NCBI RefSeq assembly: GCF_020283565.1
Contig: NC_060060.1
Location: 13,578,001-13,642,000, forward strand
DNA from: Trifolium pratense
Lineage: Eukaryota; Streptophyta; Magnoliopsida; Fabales; Fabaceae
Direction: 5' to 3'
Length of the DNA: 64,000 bases
Positions within the stretch are counted from its first letter, which is position 1, and each line of letters begins with the position of its first letter. The position numbers and the translations under genes are program-made. The notes below the pieces were generated by a model. The model was not told the origin of the DNA and searched no databases. It saw only the letters and a list, made by a program, of their open reading frames with translations. Below are positions 12,639 through 24,513 of the stretch, piece after piece.

Positions 12639-12765
12639 ATGCCTATATGTGTTTTAGAGGTAATTTGCACTCTGCAGTTATTATTGTATGATGATGCCTA
12701 TATGTGTTTTAGAGGTAATTTGCACTCTGCAGTTATTATTGTATGATGATGATGATGATGATGAT
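12639..12765. repeat. 55-bp tandem duplication plus ATG microsatellite in SR 3' UTR
   Basis: Two virtually identical 55-bp units (12639-12693, 12694-12748) starting ATGCCTATATGTGTTTTAG run into an (ATG/ATGATG)n run near 12745-12765. The identity suggests a recent slippage-type duplication within the 3' UTR of the SR gene. Confidence 0.85.
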
Positions 12766-13308
12766 TGTATCTTCAATACTTGTTTGTTGGTGACATTGGA
12801 GTTATATCACTATTATACTAAGTGGAACTTATTTAGGTTTTAATGTATTGTTATTTCAACCTTGTTCTCATATTCTTATCAAATCAATCCAATATTCTGC
12901 AGTAATCTTAGGACAAACAACAATTCCAACACAAAGAATTCTATGTAAATGTGCTTTTCACCCTCTAGAGTGAGCTTCAATTTTTTTTCTCTTTCACAAA
13001 ATTTATAACTTCAAAGCTCATTGCCCCTTTCACAAATCAATCTTATCTTTATAGATACAAATAACCGAAGTGGAACCTGATCATCTGGGGTTTTCAAAGA
13101 AGAAAATTTGGTGGCATGCTAGAACAGGAGCATTGTTTTCCATGTAATATAACTATTTTTCTTTTGCTTGACAAATAATGTAGACATTATAAAGTTTTAT
13201 TGACTCTGATTACAATGTTGTAACGGGAGAGGATCACCTCTCGTTTAAGTGGCAATTGTAAGGACCAACCAAATTTAATCACTTTTAAAAACACAAATAA
13301 TGCATCCG

Positions 13309-13415
13309 TGGCTAGAATTTTACATTTTAAGATGAATAAGTGGATGTATAAGGATTCGAACTCCAATTTTTGCATATATTATATGTAGCGCCACTATCAA
13401 CTGAGATATACTCAC
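13309..13415 (-). mobile_element. tRNA-derived SINE (family B)
   Basis: On the minus strand it has an A-box-like TATCTCAGTTGATAG and a B box, GGAGTTCGAATCC, followed by a CCACTTATTCATCTTAAAAT tail ending in TAGCCAC. A truncated piece of the same family (GTGGCTATAAATTTCACC... TGTCCGGAG) is visible at about 38560-38610. TSDs were not resolved. Confidence 0.6.
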
Positions 13416-14449
13416 GGAAACCACTTGTTGTTGTTTTAAAAGTACCTGTGAATTAATGGAAGCCACTTGCTCGTGTTTTAAAAGTACTCGTGAACTAATT
13501 TGAAAAATTAAATATAACTTTTAGACTATTATGTTTTTTTTTTGGTTTTCACCCCTCCCAAATGCTATTATATTTTCAGTAATAAAGAAAGTGAATTGCA
13601 TATTTACTTAGGGCATGTTTGGATAAAAGAATTTATTTGCAGGTTGTAACATTATAACAAAGTCTTATATATAAGTTTATAGAAGCTTATAACAAAATAT
13701 GAAATAAAGTTAAATTGTATTTATAGATGCTATGAGTTGTTTTCATAAGTTATATTGTAGTTGATTCATCAACGTTGTGTTGCTATTTGTGGATATATTG
13801 ATAAATTCATACTTGTAAACATGTCGGATGGGGCAGAGGCTCCTTCAATAATAATTTGGAGAAAAAAAAAAGCAATAACATAACATGTAGAAAAAAACCA
13901 TAATTTTAAATAAATTATGTGAGTGGCCGTTCGAACAACTTTTTTAAAATATTTTCAGTGGCTGACGGGTCAATTCATCAAACTAAATCAAGAAAATATT
14001 ATTTAAGGTTAAATAAGATTTTTAGTAAATTTTAATTTTAGTCTTTAAAAATAAAAATAAGATGTTTGTATCTTTCAATTAATTCATAATAATAACACGT
14101 CACAAACACTATAAGTGATGAGCCATGAATGACAATAAACTATACATAATAATACGTAATACTTAAAAAGAAAAGAAGTAACTAATTGTTAGTTGATTGT
14201 GATTAACGTTAAGATTTGATATCAGGCGATCACCCACAATTATGATTGGGATACCGGTGGTGGGAAAAAAAGAATCGGTGTTTCTACATAAAAAGAGAAA
14301 GAATGTATGTAATATTTTTGTCTCAGAAGATAAAAATAGACATGACAATAAAACTCATACTCGTGGGTACCCATCCAAACCATACCCAATTTGACGAGGA
14401 AAATTCGAGTTGACTGAGTTTGAGTTCGGGTTTGAGTTTTCCCCTAGAG

Positions 14450-14560
14450 AGAGAACTTGATATGGAGGACCACGATTCGATCCGTGCAATTACAATCGAG
14501 AGAGAATTAGAATCATTTGATGTCATGTTAAAATTGATATCCGAACTAGATTAAATCGGT
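14450..14560 (+). mobile_element. SINE (family A), 3' part, copy 1
   Basis: Shares with four other copies in the window the order: TTGATATGGAGGACCACGA, B-box TTCGATCC, then ATTTGATGTCA and the closing CCGAACTAGATTAAA. The A-box portion is missing or decayed. Confidence 0.7.
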
Positions 14561-14720
14561 GTTGAAAGAAGAAGAAAAAAAATGTATAGATAGATTATCA
14601 ACTATCCACTAATTTTTGTACATAGGCTGATAGAAGAAAAACCGTATAACAACAACTCAGAACAGAGAAATTGTGAGGATTATCATTGATTGAACATTTG
14701 CAACAGCAGCAGCAACAAGA

Positions 14721-17700
14721 ATGTTCAATCTTTCGACAGTTGTGTATAATCCTCAACCGAACACACTCTTCTTTTCTCCATTCCCATTCTTCCATTCTTC
14801 TCTCACACCCCACAAGTTTCAATCTCTCAAATTCCCCACAAACTCCAACCTCCACAATTCTCTCTCCTTAACACACCAAGATGATGATGATGACAACTAC
14901 GAAGAACATGTCATCGGAGATTGTCTTGTCTTCGAAGATGGAATTTTCGAAGAACCCATTTTTCCATCCGACAACCTCGTAGACAAGAAAAAAACAACAC
15001 CCATTTCGAAGAAAAAGAAGAAAAAACCAACGACAGTGATTAAGTCTGAGAATTTGGTTCCTGATAAATGGAGAGAAGTTCAAGCAGAGTTAAATATAAC
15101 GAAGAAAGATAGGCGTAAGATAGCTCAAGAAATTGAGTTTAACAGTAAGGTTTTGAAGAAGAAAAGAGGTTTAGTTGCTTTGAGGGATATAAATATGGAA
15201 GAGTATAAGGCTTATAAAGAAGCTAGATTGGCTCAGTTGAATCCTATTGTTCTTGATAAGCCTCCAAGTTTTAGTTTTGCTGAGAAAGATGATGATTCTG
15301 AAGAGGAATTGGGTGATGAGTCTGGTGATGATGAGAGGGCGAAGCCTGAGAATCCTAGGTGGGCTGTTTATGGGAGAGGTTTGGAGGATGTCAGTGAGTT
15401 TTTGAACAGTGAGAGGTATGACCCTGCTGCTAATAAAACTGAAGGTAATTGGTTTGTCTTTTGTTGTTTTGTTTTTGTGGATGTTGTTGAGGATTATTAT
15501 GATTTATGTAACACCGTTTTAGAGTTTAGATTGAAGGTGTGTCTGATGTCTGATACTGACACATGTGGTTGCGTTCAATCACTTTCATTTTTAAAATTAT
15601 TGGTACTTAGATGTCAGTGTCATATCTGGTGTCTGTGCAGGCGTTTCATAGATTATGATTGTTGTCTGGTAGATGAATTCTGGTTCTCTGTAACATGTAC
15701 TAATGGAGTGAAAATTAACTTCCTTAGTAATGTATGAACTTTGTAAAAACTAATTGATTGAAAGAGTGCGGTACCGGTAATTACTTTTTTGAATTAGATA
15801 GATAGCCCCTCTTCTAATTCCATTTCCGGACATAGACATTGTGCCCTCAAGGTCTTTTTCTGAGAAGCATGTTGACAAAGCAGAAATGACGCAAGGAGTA
15901 TGCCGGTGTGTTTCAACGAGAACACATGACAATTCAGTTGGGGGGAAAGAGGGGAACCTAGGGCAGATATCGCCATGACACGGTAGTAGGGAAACCGGTC
16001 TGGTTGTACAAGATTGATACTTTTTTTTGTTTTTTCTAGAGTCGTTGTGGAGCTTGGTTATGTCCTAATGGACGAACCGTCGAGAGCTGTTGCGCGACAG
16101 AGGCCTAATCCTTGAGCTCTTCTAATCCCCGAAGACGCTCTAATCCTTACAAGGTGTTTCGTTTCCGGGTTTATGGATTGGATTCAGTCAGCGTCACGAC
16201 ATAATCAAACAAAGGTGGTTTGGATCTGATTTTAATTTATGGGAGCTTCTTAGATAAGTAAATTAATGGCGAAAAAGTCATCATAAGTTTACGGGCGTTT
16301 ATGGAAAAGTTACATGAGAGAGCTTATGAAAAAATTGAGATATAGAGGCTAATTTTAATTTATATGAGAAGCTATTGTATTAAAAAGTCATAGTTATTGT
16401 AAGATTTTGTTTTAGTATTTCTTTTTAGATAAGTGTTTTTGGAGAAGTTTATCCAAAATGGCTCTAAAATTGGTGCTACTTCACACCCTATAGTACTTGA
16501 TGTATGGCAATATAAACATGAGAAATTCAATTGTGATCAAATGGATCATTTTATTTGGTAATTGTTGAATTCCGGAAGATCTTCATTTTATTCACTGCTG
16601 CTTCTCATTCTTTTGCATATATATGGTTTTTAAGTGTTGAGATTTTGATTTTTATTCTTTCATGCTTGCGTGGATAGGTCATCCTAGGTTGTTTACCAGG
16701 GAGGAGAGGGCTATGCTCAGTCAGAAGAAGGCAGACTTCGAAGTTGCTACTTCAGTAAGTATTCCATGTCTTATGAACAATGAATGATATTCTTACTGTT
16801 ATTGGAAAAGAAGAGCTCTCTAGTTTTCCTTCATTTTAATGTTGAAGTGATTTTTTGTTCATTCATTGATGTTGTTGAGTAATCTTAGTAGTTAGTTGAA
16901 GAGCTCTCTAGTCACACGAGTCGCATCTAGATTCGACACTAAGCTGAACTTAATTGATTCAAATCTCTAGTGTGTATCAATTTGAACATGAATTTCATCT
17001 TGAATCCTGATTCATTATGATGAATCCTGATTCACTATGAAGAATCCTGATTCATTCTAATTAATCGCTACCTAAACTTTAGTGTTGCCAACCACTTTTT
17101 TGCCACCTTTGTATAACCAACCACTTTTCTTTTGTCATTTGATATATGACTTGAATCTTGAATTATCTTGAGCTTCATATATAATATATCAGTTTATAAT
17201 TTTGTTGTCACTTTTTTACTTAACAATGACATATTTTTATTGACAATGTATCTTACAGTTCATAATAAGATTCAATTCACTATTTGGAAAATAGGTCTTC
17301 CGGTTCACGATTTGATAACCATGTTTGGGGCTAAGAAACATTGTTGCATTTTGTTCAATGTCGGAACCATGTTTGGGACTGAGAAACATTGTTGCCTTTA
17401 GTGAACAATCTCAATGTTTTATTTTTTCAATGGCTAATACTCATTATTTTTAGGATAAATGGCTTCCTCTGCACACTTTTGCTGCGAGCGGAGAATCTTT
17501 CCTTGTAGAAACTATATTGAAGCATGGTGTTGATATTAATGCTACGGATAAGGTACATGAATACTAACTTTTACACAGAAGATTAAAATGTGTTTGATCC
17601 TCTATTTAAACTATTTTGATTTGTTTGACTTTTTCTAGGATGGTTTGTCTGCTCTTTACAAAGCGATAATTAGAAGAAAGCATGCCATAACCAATTATCT

Positions 17701-19864
17701 CCTAAGAAACTCGGCCAATCCCCATGTACAAGATAATGTGAGTGAAAAGTTACTTAATTGCGTGTTGTGCTGTCGTAGTTGCATATGCGGGCCTTTATTT
17801 GTTGATTTTTTTCTGCAATTTATGTTTCGTATTCTTCCTGCCCGCTCAGAAAGCTCATGCTATTATCATTACAACTTAGGGTCTGTCTGGATGGACTTAT
17901 TTGAGTTTATGCACTGGCACAAACACTTGTGTGACTGTTTGAAAGAGTTTATAGAAACAACTTATGGTATGTCCATAAGCTTTTTTCAGCTTACTTTCAT
18001 AAGCTTTCCAAGATACCTTATGAAAACAGCTTATAATTTATATGCAAACAGTCTGACTTTATTTTATCTTTTGTGATAAAAACAGCTTATAGTTATAGCT
18101 TATATGTAAACAATTTGACTTCATTTTATCTTATGTTCTAAATGCTTTATTAAACTATTTATCAAAACAGCATATAGTTATTATATCCTTAGTTACCTGT
18201 TGCCGGTGTCGCTGATATTTTGTGCATCTTTGTTGTTTATGTGCTGGAAACAGGATGGGGCCACCTTGATGCACTACGCTGTACAAACGGCATCTGTCCC
18301 AACAATTAAAGTACTCATGTTGTATAATGTGGATATAAATCTTCCGGACAATGTATGATCAATTGCTCCAATACTTAGTTTATCTACCTATTATTCTATT
18401 GTCGAGCAATGTTTGAGAACATCATAATTCATTTGCTGTGTAGGATGGCTGGACACCATTACATCTTGCTGTTCAAACTCAGAGAAATGATATAGTGAGG
18501 CTTCTGCTGATTAAAGGCGCTGATAAGACATTAAAAAACAAGGTAATTGTCTATTGATTTCCTACATTGATCATTAAATTTAAGGGAACCTTGTGTGATA
18601 GATAATGTGGCCTGAATATAGATGCTTAGAATGAGTCATTGGTCAAAATATCAGTTGTCATTGGTATTTAGCTATGAGACACCGACATAGATGCCAGCCA
18701 TGACACTGACACATAGACATGTCTTCAATTTGAAGTTTCGGTTCTGCATAAGTATTTACACGGTTTGCCTCTTCCTAAAGAACTGGTTAGGTGATTTAAA
18801 TGAAAGGCTATTGTAGTTGTAGCATTCAAGCCCTGATTCTCAACTTTGAAATTGAGATACTTAACTAGAATCGAGATTCACATTTTAACAAGGGAAGTCT
18901 TTCCAAAGTCTTTAAAAACTTCTCGGTTGTCGAAGAAAAACTTTGAAGTGTTATTTAGTAATTATTAAACATTGCCGATCTTACTTCTTTGCTGAACTAT
19001 TACATAGTCAGTTCCAATCTTGTACCAAAAGATTAATAGTTTTATTGACATAATTGATTTTGATAGAGTGTGATGCGTCGATTAGCTAACCTCAGTCCTC
19101 ACCTAGCAGAATAATTGATAAGGCTGGATTGATTCTGTTGTTAGAGCCAAGATTTTTATTCAACACGGTGTCGTTTGTTATATGCATATAATATTTAGCC
19201 TATTGTTTATAAAATTAGAAAAACCCTTTTTGATCCAGAGTGGATATTAAGTTTTGGCCGGAGTAATTTGTAGGCGGCGGAGCACGACAGTACAAGGTTC
19301 CCGGTAGGAGTGTTGTACTTACAAACACTTCAATGCTCGAGTTAGTTAGAGAATGAAGTGAAGTGAGAGGTAGTTTTAACAATGCGTACTTCTCTCCTGA
19401 GAGAAGAGGTCCTTATATAGTGAGATCGTTCATGTCAATTGGCAGGAAAACTGTCGAGGCAGTTGCGGAATATCAGCCCTGATCAAAGGGTCATCGCATG
19501 ATCTTGATCAGCCGGTGATCAAGCGGCAAGGGATAAAGCCTGTGTGTGCTGGCGCATCAGTGTACTTCACATAGACCCTCAGTTTACAATTCCATGCGAG
19601 ATGGGCCGTAGCCCAGTCCGGAGCACCTTTAAACACTGACTGAGGGTCCAAATTATGTTGTCTAGTAGCTTAATACCGGCAGTTTCCTTTACTATGATAT
19701 ATTTTTTTAATTCAATTTCTATTTGTTTGTTGCAGGATGGTTTAACTCCGCTCGACCTTTGCCTTTACTCTGGTCAAAGTGCCAAAACATATGAGCTAAT
19801 CAAGTTGTTGAAACAGCCTCCAAAACGATATAGAAGTAGAAATGCACGACGGATGGAGGGATGA
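14721..19864 (+). CDS. AKRP: Chloroplast ankyrin-repeat protein (AKRP type)
   Basis: Orthologues are plastid proteins needed for plastid differentiation and embryo development, acting with EMB506; that role is known from the family, not seen here. Coding exons: 14721-15444, 16678-16754, 17454-17552, 17639-17737, 18254-18352, 18444-18542, 19736-19864, giving 441 residues. The N terminus is rich in Ser/Pro/Phe and lacks acidic residues until about 52, fitting a transit peptide. An acidic and Lys-rich region follows, then the diagnostic block [17 protein letters not shown] and [19 protein letters not shown]. Ankyrin repeats occupy 268-399 in four units of exactly 33 residues, one per exon, with a partial fifth in the last exon. 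The start is the first ATG of an open frame directly before the leader. Intron 6 contains an LTR fragment. Confidence 0.95.
17318..17396. repeat. Short tandem duplication in AKRP intron 2
   Basis: ACCATGTTTGGGRCTRAGAAAC followed by ATTGTTGC occurs twice, about 50 bp apart (17318-17346 and 17368-17396). Both lie in the intron just before exon 3. Confidence 0.7.
17879..18190. mobile_element. MITE-like end, 'GGGTCTGTCTGGAT' family
   Basis: Starts GGGTCTGTCTGGATGGACTT directly after TTA in AKRP intron 4, followed by repeated AACAGCTTATA blocks. The related element at 62274-62487 ends with the inverse, AAGTCCATTCAATCCGGCCC. The right end here is unclear, so the end coordinate is approximate. Target TTA would fit PIF/Harbinger. 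Confidence 0.45.
19235..19650 (-). mobile_element. LTR-retrotransposon fragment in AKRP intron 6
   Basis: A markedly GC-richer block than the surrounding intron. Read on the minus strand it has a TATATAAG box (19411-19419, inverted) followed by CTCTTCTCTCAGGAGAGA and a Ty3/gypsy-like R/U5 segment (CATTCTCTAACTAACTCGAG). I could not find clean LTR ends, a TSD or coding sequence, so it is probably a partial or solo LTR. Boundaries are approximate. Confidence 0.55.
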
Positions 19865-22153
19865 AACAATACAACTTTTTGAAGATTTGGACTAACAAAT
19901 GAAGAATAGACATTGCCAAGTTTCTCATAGCAGGTAGAAGCCCTTCAGCATATTTGGACATTTTAGCTTTAGGACAAGGATGGTATTGTATTTAATCTGA
20001 AATACTGTATCAAGGAGAAATGAAGTTGACTCTGCCCATTTCATAAGTGAAAATAGTACATGATATAAGGTGGACTGTGTCGATAAAAATGTTCAAAATA
20101 TCAACGATGATATTATTTCTTGAATTTATAGGATAATGGTACTAGTATAATTTTTATAATTAAAAAAATGACTTTATTTTTTTATATTTTTTATAAGCAT
20201 TAAAATAATCAAATATGCATATGATATTGATCGGTCATGAATTAAGTCATTGATTAAGTTGTAAAAAATATGAGAATTATGAAGTTTTATTTTTTAAAAC
20301 ATTGTCCAAAGTTATGCTAATTTCTGATACTATTTTTAACACTAATCTACAATAGATCATCTATTACTATTAGCACTTCTGCTGAATAGTATATCCAAAT
20401 TCCAAACAGTATGCATATCCTAATCTGGTAAGTGATAGAAACACAGCCCGCAAATTGTTTGTACAAATAAAATAATAATAATAATAATAATAAATTGGTT
20501 TTACGTGGAAGCCGGTAGGAAAACGAAACATCAATATCAGGATAGTGGAAATTATTTTTGGATAAGACAGCAGAGTGGAAATATCTTTCTTGAGTTCTAT
20601 AATTGGTGGCTGGCACATGTTATGTACTACTCACTTAAATATTATTTTCTCACAACTGTTGAAAATAAATAATTTGGTCAAATACTGTATTTCATAAGTC
20701 GGATAAGTAAAATAATTGGTGTTCGAATTTCGGCTAAACCAATTTAGTATAACAATTAGGCCAAAAATAATTGGGTCGGACCAGATTGACCCATTTATAT
20801 TGCCTAGTCCACTGGACCAAACTAATTGGATCAGCTCATTTTACAGCTCTACGACCAAGTCCAGAGAGAAGTGATCAAAAGATCTGGGTACTTTGAGAAA
20901 TGAACTAACTGCAAAGCTTTAATGGAGTGAGTATATATCTTGCATTATGAAGCAATCTACAAGAACAGAGAGGTTTAGTTATTAAATTCACATATTTTAA
21001 CCTTTACGATTATTAGTATTATTATTATCTTAAAACAAGCAAGAAGTTCGTGCATAAGTGTGATAGAAGCAAAGCCCACAAAACGAATCTTGCTTGCGTG
21101 TTATATGTCTCCTCGTCATCTCTCTTTTCTAAAGTTTATCTATCCATCGATTATAACAATTTATTTATTTATTAGAGGCACTGTGGATGTAAATTAATTT
21201 TAGGAAGATGTTAATTTGTGTCGTTAAACACATTTTAATGAGATAAATGTGAAAATGTATTTTCGAAAATTGTGTAATTAACTCTTTAAACATTTAATAT
21301 TTTGTATGATTAAATGCTAGATTTTTATATTTAGGTACATTATCACATGTTAACATGAGTCTTAAGAAAACCGAAAAGAAAATGGAGTTAATCGGTGTGA
21401 TATGTGGAAAATATGATTATAATTGAAAAATAGTGTAAATTATTTTTCTCTTGATTAAAAAAGAAACATTTTCCGTCTACAAATTATAGCTCAACTAGAA
21501 AAAATGGCGAAATTGCTAGTGTCGGACGGTATGATCGGGGTTTGATTGCCGGTTCCTCCACTTTGTGTGTGTGAGTTTTCAATCGTTTTGTTATTTCGTC
21601 TATGCACAACAAAAAATCACCAATCGTTAGTTGGTTCAGTGATGATTGGCGTCGAACTGGTATGGAAGACCACCGTTCGATCTCCACAACTACGTTCGGA
21701 GGAGGTTGAAACCGTTAAATATGCTCGGATCTCATCCCCAAAAGCTAGCTCAAAGGCTGAGGTTGTCTTAACATATTTATACAGAACTCCAACAACACAA
21801 CAACATATTCAACAGAAACCATTTGATATCAGAACTGACCCCGAACTAGATTAAACTCCGAATATCCAACATATCCACCTTAACCTTATGAGTGAAATTT
21901 TTTGGAAAAAAAAATTCCTCAAAAAGTAAAAAAACAAAATTTAAAAAAGAAACATTCAATTTCTTGTGACAAGATATAAACATAAATTTTTGAAAAGCAG
22001 AAAAACATTATAAACATTAATCTCCCTTTCTTTCTGGCTTTCTCTCATTCTTTACATTTTCATTTTCATTTCATATAATTCATTCTTCATATCAATCAAT
22101 CAAATCAACCACCAACCTTCATCTTCTTCTTCTTCCGAGCTTCGTTACACAAA
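19865..22153. other. Spacer between AKRP and BBD genes
   Basis: AKRP 3' UTR and AT-rich spacer, with a (TAA)n run near 20472-20493 and one SINE copy (21620-21860). The last 120 bp before 22154 is CT-rich, with CTTCTTCTTCTT, and is probably the leader of the BBD gene. No other gene is supported. Confidence 0.5.
21620..21860 (+). mobile_element. SINE (family A), copy 2, interrupted
   Basis: Begins CAATCGTTAGTTGGTTCAG (A box), then B-box GTTCGATCTCC, and closes CCGAACTAGATTAAA. Between GAAACCGTTAAAT and ATTTGATATCAG about 100 bp is present that the other copies lack, so the copy was interrupted after insertion or belongs to a longer variant. Confidence 0.75.
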
Positions 22154-24513
22154 ATGCTTAGATCTCGTTTCTCTATCCAACCGATCACCGGCGCCACCTC
22201 CATCACCGCCGATCACACAAATGCCACCACCTCCCGCTCCCTCTCCTTCCATTTCTCCCCCATTCACCTCCCTCTTCTCCGTTCCCGCCGATTTCTTTTC
22301 CCTAAACCCAAATCCTTCCTCATTTCATGCAATTCATCTCTCACCAGATCCAGCTCCGGCGATCACAACCACCACCACAACACAAACAACAACGAGTTTC
22401 TCGAAGCTTCTCTCCTTCTCTCAGGTCCTCACTCTTTTTAGGTTTAGGGTTCATCATGTTTAATGATTAATGATTAATTTCCTTTTTAATTTTCTCTAAT
22501 TAGTTAATTAATTTGTGAAAATTTGGAAATGATGTTATAACTTACTTATAGTATAGTATTATTAGTAGTGTGTTGTATTATAGTAACTGTGGTTGTTTTG
22601 ATCATTATTAGGGAACTATCCATGATGAAATTTTAAATAAATTACTTAAACTACCGCAGAAACAATTACACACTATGGAATGTGGAGACACCGTTTTCGA
22701 CCCGAGTTACAATGGAAATCAACTATGTTTTCGTTTCCGGAAAGAAGCTTAAGAAAGGATGATAATTTAATCAGACAAGGGTTGCTACAGCGTTTTCAGA
22801 ATCCAACTATTTTTCTCAAGATTTCTTGTGATGGTGATTATGTTCTTCCCATTGTTGTAGGTATGTTGTTTATGCTATGATTATGTTATGATATATGGAT
22901 TTATGATGAAAAGGAAGTTTTTTTTTTTTTTTGTTTTATTAACTTTGATTCTTTTTGTTGTTGCAGGAAAGATTGCTGTTGAAAAGCTTATTGATGCTGA
23001 AGTTGAACAAGAAAGTCCGGTAATTTTTTTACTTGTATCCTAATGTTTGTGCAATTGGGCTTTTCTTTTTGTTTGTTTGTGACTGATGCTTAGAAAATGG
23101 TGTTGATATTGCAGGATTTTCCGGACCAGTTCCAGTTTGTGAAAAACCTAATTGAAAGACTAGACCATGAAGTATGTATATTCAATCATTGGCTTCAATT
23201 TTTATGGTGTTCTGTTAATATCTTTTGCTCATTCTGATGCTTGTCTTGTTAGGTTTAGTAGCAGCAACAAAAAGTGTTTCACAATTCACTACATTATACA
23301 ATCTTCTTGGAACTTTTGATTCTTATGAATTCTTCGTTTTGACAATGAAATGCTATCTCTATGAGAACCCCCTAAAAAAAACTATAATTTCTCATTTTGA
23401 TATTTAATACCTATGGCCAAATCATACTTTACCCATCCACTATGTCATAGAATAAATTGGAAGATAATGCGGTTGTAAAAAGAAAAGTAGAATTTGAATT
23501 AAGTTATTTGGATTCTCTTTACGGCAAATAATTTCACTTTTGTGATCTCTCGTCCCGCCCTTATTCCTTGTTCTAAGGTTTTAAAGCAATAGCATATCTT
23601 GTATTTCAGGTAATAATGGTGAGAATTACAGAGAGAGTAGTCAGTACTTACTTTGCCAGATTGTACCTTAGCCAGGTATTAACAACTTTTAAGGATAAAT
23701 GCCTTTATCTTATGCTTTTTCATTCGTAAAAGTGCTCATCAAAGTTTATAATTCCTTCAGCCAGGGAAAAGTGATATTATTAGTGTGGATTTACGTCCCT
23801 CAGATGCCATTAATGTTGCAAATATATGCAAGGTGAGAATTCTCCCTGCCAATATTTGTTAAGAAATTTTGATTTTTGAAAGGGGAATCTCTTAACATAA
23901 ACGTTCTTATCTAGAAATCCTAGTAATATGCAGTTTGTGCCAAGAAGTTAGAAAACCCTCTTGTTTGATTTTATATTTGATTTGTGCAGGCTCCAATATA
24001 TGTAAGTAAAGAAATTGTTTTCACAGATGCTATAAGACTCGGTTATGGAATGGGCAGAGTGCAAAATAAAAAGGCTATTTATGATGTATTGCTTGACAGG
24101 TATTGCATAATTATTGCATCTTACTGTGTCATGTGTAACATCCTTGCTAAATAGATACTTTGTGCAAGTTTCCTCCTTTCCATTTTGGTATATCATTTGA
24201 GCCTTAGTTTCATTTGTTTGGTACAGTCCCATAGATGGTCCAGATTCAGTAGCTCAAGAACTAAGTATGATGCATAACATGCATTTAGCTATCAAACAGG
24301 AAAGATTTAAAGACGCAGGTAAATATCGTTTGTGTATGACTGCATTTAATATTTTATACATTTGCGAGTATTATTGCCACAATTTGGTGCCATCTGCAAA
24401 GCTAGAATACCTCAATCGTGGCAGTTTCATGGAATAACCTTTGTTTGCTGATTTATGCAGCTACATGGAGAGACAAACTTGAAAATCTTCGTAAATCATC
24501 TCAGGAACACTAA
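22154..24513 (+). CDS. BBD: Bifunctional nuclease in basal defence (BBD) type
   Basis: The family has a DUF151/bifunctional nuclease core; an Arabidopsis member cuts RNA and DNA and affects basal defence. Coding exons: 22154-22424, 22660-22860, 22967-23019, 23115-23171, 23610-23675, 23761-23832, 23990-24099, 24227-24318, 24461-24513, giving 324 residues, the usual length. The first 60 residues are Ser/Arg-rich without acids, apart from one Asp, suggesting plastid targeting. The core contains FLKISCDGDYVLPIVVG and the signature RPSDAINVANICKAPIYV. The C terminus has a UVR-like helix, AIKQERFKDAATWRDKLENL. The exon 1 to exon 2 splice (S-ETITHYGMW) restores the conserved LLxSET block. No lesion is seen. 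Confidence 0.94.

Larger units (their letters stand above)
12766..14720. other. Spacer with two SINE relics
   Basis: I see no gene between the SR gene 3' UTR and the AKRP gene. The stretch holds a SINE relic at 13309-13415 and another at 14450-14560, both listed separately. Near 13607 it also holds one MITE-like end (GGGCATGTTTGGAT) whose partner I could not find. The last 100 bp would be the AKRP leader. Confidence 0.5.

Noticed and set aside
16030..16200. GC-richer block in AKRP intron 1
   Set aside because: No reading frame, repeat partner or RNA fold that I recognise; left unassigned.
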